A DNA stretch of 64,000 nt, taken from contig JAJEKV010000049.1 of NCBI GenBank assembly GCA_021234155.1, forward strand, positions 6,101,593 to 6,165,592, read 5' to 3'. Source of the stretch: Isoetes taiwanensis (Eukaryota > Streptophyta > Lycopodiopsida > Isoetales > Isoetaceae). Shown here piece after piece: positions 55,696-64,000 of the stretch. Both the position numbers and the translations under genes were made by a program. Each line of letters opens with the position of its first letter. Positions within the stretch are counted from its first letter, which is position 1. Under the pieces are notes generated by a model. That model was not told where the DNA came from and did not search any database. It was given only the letters and a program-made list of their open reading frames with translations.

Positions 55696-57104
55696 AAAAT
55701 TTTCTGGACCCCTTGGGCCCTTGGGAATGGGAATTGTACAGAACCATGGACAAAGTAAAATACATATGTGATGAATATCTAACATGAACCGTTTTCTTTA
55801 TGTGTAATATTTATAACACCCTTCTTAGGCTCCAAATAATAACTCCACATGCCAGAGCAATTGCAAAATATTAGTATAACATTACATATTGGTATATGAT
55901 CAATCATCCCACCCTTTCGGGTATAACATTACATATTGGTATATGATAAATCATCCCACCCTTCCGACGCTTTGAATAATAACTAGAGCAAAACATATTA
56001 GGCACCAAATATTAGGCACCAAAGCAATTGCAAAACATATTAGGCATGCAAAATATTAGGCACCAAAGCAATTGCTAAACATTACATATTGGTATATAGT
56101 ACAATAAGATAGTCACTGATATGCTCGAAATATCAATGCCTTTTATTAAGTAGAACAATGTGGCTGCAAACGGTGAGTATAGACAAAAAGTTGACCTTAT
56201 TTGAGATTATGCTTGCTCATTGAATCTTCACAAGGTAGCCTATGGCAAGTTTATTTTGTATGAATATCTAATATAAACCATTTTATTTATCTATAATAAA
56301 TATTTACAACACTCTTCCTACGCTCCGAACAATAATATTACACCAGTGTGGCTGCAACAAGCTTCACATTTAATGTCGAAATGTATAGCTTAGAAATATT
56401 TTTGCCTTGTCAAATTTTCTCCAATTGCCATGCCTTCTGCACGCCAAATCAAAATGCTAAAACTATTCCCATATTATATGACGGTACAAGCTCTATAGCC
56501 AAGAAATTTAGGCTGATAAATATCAACAATGTAAGCACTAAAATGTATCTCATTTTGCTCTTTTCAAGAGTTGTACATAATGGAATGTCAATACAAGTTT
56601 TTCCATGATGCCAAAAGCCATGGAATTTATATATCAGAATATTTGTTGGTCCCAGCCAAAAAGTAAATTGTAAGGGCACAAGGATTTGCTGCATAGAGAG
56701 AAGCATCATAAACATACAGTGTTGAGAAGTGATGCATGTAGTTTATCTACAATTCTGCAAAGCAAGCATATTATTGTCTGAGCAAAGAATTTCAGGGGTT
56801 CATCCTGCTTGTCAAGTTTTTTTTCATGTCAAAGAATAGATATTTACATATCAGAATGCTCGCTAGAGCCATGAAATGGAGTACAAGGAGACAAGAATTT
56901 GTTGCACATGGAGGACACTGAATTGATGCCACAAAAGTGAAAACTTCTGCAATATCGAATCTGCATGTGAAAATGCCCATCGAAGCCATAATGTGAACTA
57001 GTAGACAATGAGTCAAATCAAGAACAGTAAGCAAAGAGGAACATACCACGCCACAGTACAAGGGTTTTTGAACCAGCTTCTTAAGGGGTCGGCCGCAACC
57101 TGCA
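55696..57104. other. Intergenic with short repeats
   Basis: CATTACATATTGGTATATGA-TCATCCCACCCTT occurs twice (55885-55965), and ATTAGGCACCAAA/GCAATTGC.AAACAT several times (56000-56090). No gene recognised. Confidence 0.5.
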
Positions 57105-57655
57105 CTTACTGAACTAGCTTCTTAAGAGGTTGGCCAAAAAACCTCAAACCTGTGTAGTTACATCTGCCAACTGTGTGTTACATCTGCCAATTTGCCTATG
57201 ACTAGCATGAAAAGACTTCTGTAAGAAATGGCTATGACCAGAACTCGAAGGCATGTACTGAACATTTTTTTAATTGTGGAAGAATCGTTTGAAATGCAAG
57301 CATTACATCATCGGAAGACGGCATTCAAAGTACCATTAGGCGTCTGTTGCGGCCTGACCTGTGCACTTGTAAACTCTCTAGGTTAGACATACTAAGCATA
57401 TGTGGAAGGATCTGGAAGGGCAATTACAGCAAAAAAAATCTCAAACCTATGCAATTACATCTACCACCTGTGCATTACATCTGCCAACTTTCCCACGACT
57501 AGCATGAAGAGACTTCTTCAAGAGATGGCCATAACCAGAAATCGAAGACATGTACTGGACGTTTTTCATGATGGAAAAATCGTTTGGAAGCAAACATTAC
57601 ATCAATTCAAAACGGCATTCAAAGTACCAGTAGGCATCTGCTGCAGCTTGAATGA
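57105..57655. repeat. Two diverged copies of a unit of about 235 bp
   Basis: About 57120-57355 and 57425-57650 share CTCAAACCT.TG, TACATCTGCCAACT, GACTAGCATGAA.AGACTTCT, GAAG.CATGTACTG.AC and ACGGCATTCAAAGTACCA in the same order. Coding is not evident, though the minus strand of the second copy is open for 61 codons (57787-57602). Confidence 0.65.
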
Positions 57656-59280
57656 TCCAGCTAGGGACTCCACGTTTTGCCATCCTTCTGGAAGAAACTT
57701 ATCATGCTTCATAGTTGTTCCACGCTCTACAATCCTAGAAACTGATGCTTTCCCATAGCCGCTCCTTGCCCTGATCCTTTGGCTCAACGAAGGCTATTCT
57801 GAAACCCTATATGCCAGATTATACCAGATGGTTGCATGTCCATAAAAAAAGAGGCTCTCATTGTAAGCCCTTCGATCCCTTTTAATTAAAAATAGGGCTT
57901 TCGTTGTAAGCCCTTTGATCTTGACCATTAATGAGGATAAAAAACTTTATGCAAACTGCATGCAAAAACTTGGTGCATACATCTCATATAATACGGCCAC
58001 CAAATCATATAAAAACCATAGGAACAAGGTGCTGCGCACAGAGGGTTGCCCTCCATGGCCGGAGGGTGAAGTGGTCAAGCAAATCATAGTTCAAAGTCAT
58101 GTTTTGACAATCAATTCAAATTGCTACTTCTAGACAATAGAATACTTGATACCATGACTTTACGGAAATTGGCTTGAAGAAATCTTTGGTGCTCGGCATG
58201 GAACAAGTATTGCAAAATCATAAGGACAAGTCTAATAGAGCAGATAATGGAAATACATGTTTTGTCAGCATAGAAATGAGAGAACTCCTTGAAGATTTCT
58301 TGTCGGTTCATTTAACATAGCATTAGGCTTGCTACCATGTAAATTGAGACATGCCATTATGGATATCACTTGGTTTCATATTTGTTCCTTTGGTTTGCTA
58401 TTAGGACTATATTGATTTGACATTGTAGCCAACATTTTACTTTCACCAAGTTATTAGTGACATGTCACATCAACTTTTAGCTTCTCTAATTATACCATTT
58501 TTATTGAGTCTTGTATGCATTTAAGAAATAAGGTTTGCTTTCCTATGACGAATATATCGCGGCTTCCTGTCATGGATATTACAATAAGACACAACATGCA
58601 TAAATTCATATAACATTCACAGACCGTAAATTAGTATTTTGCGTATTTCAGCTGTCAGCCGGGTCAGGTACATAAACTGTTTCGTAACCCATTACAAATA
58701 TTTCTGAATTGGATCAACCAAACTCAGAGACATCAAACTTGCCTTTGTCTTTACTCAGCCAGTGAGTCTTGATCCAAATGCTACAAAATTTACGCCGTCC
58801 CCTACATCTTATGAGTCTTGAAAATTTCTCTGGCTTTGATAGGTCGCAAGAAGATTGTTGCTTGCCGCTCAATCGTACCATGCCGGTTCATAAATTCATT
58901 TTCCTGCAGCAAACGATTTACCCTAGAAGCTTATCCTTGCACTCCACAGAATGAAATTTCATTCCGGTTAGGGGTTCACCATCCGGCAACAGGGCTGTCC
59001 GAGAGTTTACTGGCAACAACCAGTTTGGAGCAGTCACCAGAATATTTTAAGCATATGCCAGCATATACCTGGATATTCCACAAACCCACATAAACAAGGG
59101 TTTGTCCCCTAGGGGCAACCCAAAAAAAAGAAAAAAGAAAAATGTGAAACACAATTACATATGTTTATATAAAAAAGAAAGTCCTCACACAAATTCATCA
59201 CGGTCAAGTCCACATTTCAAGAACATCTTTTGCACTATTCTAAAGATATCCAAATCCCCCCTTGCGAATAAATCGGAGAA
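57656..59280. other. Intergenic, no gene recognised
   Basis: Small frames on both strands near 58770-59090 lack family resemblance. Contains AGGGCTTTCGTTGTAAGCCC-type phrases twice (57850-57915). Confidence 0.45.
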
Positions 59281-59325
59281 AAGAAATGTTCGCGGCGGCC
59301 TTGGCTGCCGCGATAAATTTCTTGT
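59281..59325 (+). repeat. GC palindrome element, copy C
   Basis: AAGAAATGTTCGCGGCGGCC-TTGGCTGCCGCGATAAATTTCTTG; same element as 15512-15556 in reverse complement, with one change in the palindrome arm. Confidence 0.8.
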
Positions 59326-59357
59326 AATATGTAAAAAGTACTATAGGGGGCATTCAA

Positions 59358-59732
59358 TTGTACTATGTGACTGAACTAGAAGCAGACTTGAATGCATTTC
59401 AGCAAGATATAAGAGGATGCCGCATAATTCTGGATTTTCGACCTCCCGAAGGATTTTTAGTGGCTTTGAGGTCTTCTTTTGAAAATAAGTATAGAGGATG
59501 CAAAATATCAAGAGATATAGATGGAGTAAATTTAGAGATGGTGATTGCACGTCAAAAAAAGTTTGCTAAAACAATTTGTGACTGTTTGCAGACCAAATTT
59601 GAAGATACATCTATTTTGCAATATTTTAGTGCTCTTTCGCCATTAAACTTTCTAAGAAATTCTATTAAGGCACGCACATTTGGTGAGAGTAAGTCAACAT
59701 CTAGTTTAGTATACTTTGATCTTATTTGTTAG
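59358..59732 (+). pseudogene. Unknown plus-strand frame, possibly an exon of a transposase relic
   Basis: A 124-codon frame beginning MYYVTELEADLNAFQQDIRG, with NKYRGCKISRDIDGVNLEMV and ILQYFSALSPLNFLR. The composition is protein-like and a GTGAGAG donor lies near 59690, so the frame may be one exon. It vaguely resembles the region before the dimerisation domain of hAT-derived zinc-finger proteins. I do not assign a function. Confidence 0.3.
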
Positions 59733-60433
59733 TTACTGTGTGTATTTTTATTCAAGCCTTTAAAGTTGATGAATCCAGGCAAATTTCCAACATTTGGAAC
59801 TGCAGTTTCTAGTTTTATTTTGTAAAATCCAGTACAGTACATATGAATATAAGATGGCAAATTTTCTAGTTACATCTAAAATATTTTTCGAACCCTGACC
59901 AGGGATTAAAAAAGTGGGGATTAGGCTCAAGGATTATCGGTTGGAGTTCTTATTTTCCGGTTGACGTTTTTACATGCGGGGAAAAAAATAGTAGCAAAAC
60001 GCTTTTACATGCCAGGAAAAAAAATAGTAGCAAAAGCAGAGTTTATATATAAAATCCGGTATATTTGAACTTTAGCATATAGGAAATCCGGCATACACTA
60101 ACATACACAGGCAAATTTTCTGGTTATACCTCAAATATTTTTGGAACCCTGCCTCACACACCGTATTTATTTGGTTGAAAGACTTTAGCTTGAAATTATT
60201 TCCTGCGTGCTTTATCAATAGAGAATTAATCAGATTGCCTTTGGCCCGTAATGGCAAATTAATTTCTGCCAGAGATGCGAACCTGTGCATTCACACCACA
60301 AGAAAATAACCAACCTGTCATAGTGAAAATCGGGATGGTATGCCTTAAAGTGGCAAACAGGGTGATAGGCTGATGGATCCATCACTTGATCACCGATGCC
60401 AGAGTCTTTAACAGTCAATTTACGATTTTTGTG
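59733..60433. other. Intergenic, no gene recognised
   Basis: Includes a direct repeat TTTTACATGC..GGAAAAAAA-TAGTAGCAAAA (59968-60033). It would be the 3' flank of the minus-strand ABCB pseudogene. Confidence 0.5.
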
Positions 60434-63400
60434 CTATACTGCTGCTAACTCTCTGTTGTTCCCTTGTTGAAGCTTGACTAGACGATAATAGGCACCATCG
60501 GTGTTTTCAACAAGGTCCTCATGAGCATCCTGTTCAATAATTTTACCATCTTGAATTACTGCAATCTTGTCTGCATTTTTTATGGTGGAAAGGCGATGTG
60601 CTACCACTATGGTCATCCTTCCTTTCATTAGCCTGTCAACAGCGTCCTGCACAATGCGTTCAGATTCTGCATCCAAGGCACTAGTTGCTTCATCCAAAAG
60701 AAAAATTGTTGGATTCTTGAGGACTGCACGAGCAATTGCCACTCTCTCACCTGAGAGCTGGGCACCTCTCTCGCCAACTTCTGTTTTATATCCTGCAGGC
60801 ATGAGCTCACAAAGTTATGAGCATTGGTTGCTTTTGATGCCTCAATCACTTCACTTTCTGATGCATTTTCTTTACCATAAAGAATATTCTCATATATACT
60901 AGTCGCAAATAAAAGCGGGCTCTGTTGGCGGACAAGACCTACATGACGACGAAATGATTTCAGATTTAGCATTACGATGTCTTTTCCATCCACAAGTATC
61001 CTCCCATTTACTGGGGTCATAAAACCTCTCCACTAAGCTCATTACAGCTCTTTCCCGATCCACTAGCCCCAACTATAGCAAGAGACATCACCCCGATGCA
61101 CTTTCAGATTTAAATTCTTGAATACGAGTACATCGGCCTGGTTGGGTAGTAAAACACTACTTTTTGAGATTCAAGTTCTCCTTTTATTTGATATACCTGC
61201 TCATCCTCGGTTACTATCGGGGTTTTCGGTCAAGAATCTTAAAAACAGATTTCATGGCATTGTTGCTTCTTATAATATTTGGAGTCATAGAAATTGTCTC
61301 CTTGCTTGCAAAGGATGTCATAACAAGGACGAAAAATGCCTTCAATTACATCTCCAAAGTTTGTCACCCCATCTTTTACTAACTTGGCCCCATACCACGG
61401 CAATCAAGCCATAAGAAAAATATAGGAGAAGTTGAGACATGCCATATCCTAAGCCTCGCTAACTGTCCTCTCTCGATGAAGTTACTTTGCTTTGGCCCAT
61501 CGAGTTAAAGTAGAGAACAAATTTACCAATTTTATCTCAAAGATTGAAAGTCGCTCACGACCACGGATATTGCTAACGGCTTCTCCTGCTAAGCGTGGTT
61601 GCTTTGTTATGTGCCTTGGCTATGTCCCCAAAGAAAACCCTTCACAAACAATTGATGCAAACCACAAACTATTACTAGAGGCAGACCTAATTTTGTTCTT
61701 GAACTCAAAAAATATATAGATTCAATTATGTTATTTATAGGGAATGCATGGTAAAAAGTATTTTACGGACCATGGCAGCAGCAACTAATAAGGGTATAGT
61801 TGCGGTTATTACAAAAAGCAACCCTCCACCGCACAATGAATGCAATAATAAAAGCTGAAAACAACAAAGGTTGTGTTCGTACAAAAGTATTGCAACACGG
61901 TCTCCCATAGCGGCTCTCACATATGTTGCTCCAGAGGCTAAAGCGTCTTTGTGATTTGCCCACACTATTCTCATCTTGATCAAACCAACTAACCTCATTT
62001 CTTAATATAGTTCAACAGAGACATGTTTAAGCATGCATGCCTTATATCTATCTATTATATTCAAAATTTTATCGATTCATTCCATTACCCAAGCATTTTT
62101 TCACAAGATACGCTTGGTGAGATTTTCGCCCGAGAATGGCAAAAAAGTAGTGATACACAAAATAGGCCACGAGAGTTCCAGCTCCTATACAGATGAATAT
62201 AATAGAGTTTTTGGCAAGTTCTTTTTTCATATGATTGAAGTCCGTGTCATAAAACACCTTGATATTTGAGGCAAGGAAATATCACGAAACTTCGGATTGA
62301 CAACACCAAAGAAACATGGCTCCGATTGTTCCCACAGTGAAGAAGGGCCACTCTGGTGCATTCAGCCTTAATAATCTCCAGAAGTATGCATTTGACACCT
62401 TTTTATCTTCTTGTATTTCAGTAACATCTCCAACTTCTATACGATCTGAAGCCGTACTGGATTGACGGATCAAGAAACACTTGATCCTACTGAACCTTGC
62501 ACTCTCACTCAACCATAGTATCTACACTTGGGCATTTATCAAAGGAGTCTTTTTTTAACACCCTGCACATAGTCAGACATAACCAAAAAATAAGGAATTG
62601 AGCAGGAGAAAACAGAAACTGTCCATCACAAATGAGATGAAAGAAACCTGGGTTCTTGTGTTCCATATGCTTCTTGGTCTTTTGCCATTGCTTGTAGCCT
62701 AACAAGAGCAGCATAAGTCCCATGTTGGCCTTTGGCAATGAGGTCCTCATGTGTACCTAACTCAACAATATTCCCTTGCTGTACAACAGCAATAAGATCT
62801 GCATTCCGAATGGTAGATAGATGGTGCGCAACAATGACTGTTGTCCGCCCTATCATGAGGTGATCCAGTGCTTTTTGGACGACATGTTCAGATTCTTCAT
62901 CCAAAGCACTTGGCTTCATCAAGAAGAAGAATAGAAGGATCTTTCAGCATGGCCCTTGCTATTGCAACCCTCTGTTTTTGTCCCCCGTAAAGTTGCACGC
63001 CACGCCACCAACCTATATCCGGCGGGACTATGAGCATTTTACCATAAGTCGGAGAGAAGAACCGATGATAATGGAACTTTGAAACATATTGATACTATGT
63101 GTCTAAAGCAATATAGAAAGATATTGAGCATAAAATGGAACCTAAATAATGAAACCTGAGTTTTGTACCCATCCGAAGCCGGCTAATAAGGCTATGTGCA
63201 TTTGCGGATATTGCAGCCTTTTCAATGTCCTCAATAGTTGCATCCTCGCTTGCCGTAAAAGTATGTTTTGTTCAATTGTTGTTGCGAACAAAGCTGGTTC
63301 CCCGATTAACTGCACCCATACGTGTTACGAGCCAATCTAACCGCAAGGTCCTAATATCATGGTTGTCAAGTAGCACCTTCCCTATATCAAAACATCAACA

Positions 63401-64000
63401 TATAAGACCCTTTGCTTTGCGAGATATAGACACCAGCATAAAGGATTTCATTTGCACCTGAAGTCGGATCATAGAACCTCTCAATGAGTGAGATAATTGT
63501 GCTCTTTCCGAACCACTACCTCCTACCACCGCCATCGTTTTTCCCCGGCGGTATTTGAAGACAAAGGTTCTCAAATATGGCCACATCAGTCGTGAAGGAT
63601 AACCGAAAGAGACATTGCAGAATTCAATGTTTCCTTGTCTGACGCTTAACACCTTGCCCTTCAATCTATTAAGGCTTATGGTTAATCAGCTGCATGAGTT
63701 GATAAGTAGCTACCCACAACAATTACCACTAATAATTAAACATGCAAACTTCCATATCATTCTTGACCATATCATTCTTGATGATCTTATTACTTTTGTG
63801 GTTAGAGAGCTTAACATACATGCCAGCAACTATGATGGCGAACATTGACGTAAGAACTTTGCCACCATTGGCATGTCCTTGTCACGATGAGGACGCCCCA
63901 TACCACATCAAAAGTGCCCAAGAATGTAAGAGAATTCCATATGTAAATCCTATACCCAAACCTTTGGCAATCCCAGCTTTATAACCCAATTGAAGTGTGG
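60434..64000 (-). pseudogene. ABCB (P-glycoprotein/MDR-type) transporter pseudogene, N-terminus off window
   Basis: Minus strand, in order: end of TMD1 (GYKAGIAKGLGIGFTYGI, about 63980-63925); NBD1 with GNIEFCNVSFGYPSR, a Walker A split by a frameshift (VVGGSGS then GKSTIISLIERFYDP, about 63530-63470), HDIRTLRLDW, ATIEDIEKAAISANAHSLIS; NBD1 end [18 protein letters not shown] (62855-62800); linker; TMD2 pieces (YFWRLLRLNAPEWPFF, DTDFNHMKKELAKNSIIFIC, VRAAMGDRVAILL); NBD2 with [20 protein letters not shown] (about 60905-60850), [60 protein letters not shown]; stop at 60434. Full-length ABCBs (about 1250 residues) export auxin and other compounds at the plasma membrane. The NBD2 signature has lost three residues (LSGGQ-type to LSGER), and shifts occur at about 60812, 61020-61070 and 63515, so it is dead. 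Confidence 0.88.

Overview
The window is plant nuclear DNA. It has split genes with GT-AG introns, plant families (At1g16860-like membrane protein, PDR/ABCG and MDR/ABCB transporters, PPR repeats) and dense nested plant retrotransposons. It is A+T-rich and mostly transposon debris with a few host genes, as in a large land-plant genome; I cannot name the species. Many reading frames are broken by single-base losses, often in short homopolymers. These may be true decay or consensus errors.

Layout. 1-2584 (minus): 5' end of an LTR retrotransposon (LTR, probable primer site, gag). It is nested in a second minus-strand retroelement (2585-7233) with a 1.6 kb LTR and a tRNA-iMet primer site. The leader of that second element carries a long histone H3-like reading frame, the most unusual object here. 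7238-8100: Helitron helicase remnant. 11372-13671 (+): the best preserved host gene, At1g16860-like, four coding exons. 16890-18330 (minus): PDR-type ABCG pseudogene. 20090-20745: degenerate GAATCT repeat. 22909-29124: a four-LTR, three-body tandem array of a non-autonomous LTR retrotransposon between identical 5 bp target duplications. Each full body holds a set of short hairpins whose stems co-vary.

29590-31160: LINE and MITE remnants. 34586-36911 (minus): an MCM-like gene lacking canonical Walker motifs, MCMDC2-like. 38801-39120: PPR fragment. 39625-51215 (+): a Ty3/gypsy chromovirus (gag, protease, RT, RNase H, integrase, chromodomain, polypurine tract, truncated 3' LTR), split by a 5.1 kb hAT transposon (43073-48213) and a small poly(A) retroposon. 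Its 3' LTR is related to the LTR of the H3-carrying element. 51216-60430: repeats, MITE copies and a GC palindrome also seen near 10 kb and 15.5 kb. 60434-64000 (minus): ABCB (P-glycoprotein type) pseudogene running off the right edge.

The host genes do not form a pathway. The shared theme is the mobile elements: two related chromovirus-type LTRs in opposite orientation, one element carrying an H3-like protein and the other a chromodomain integrase.
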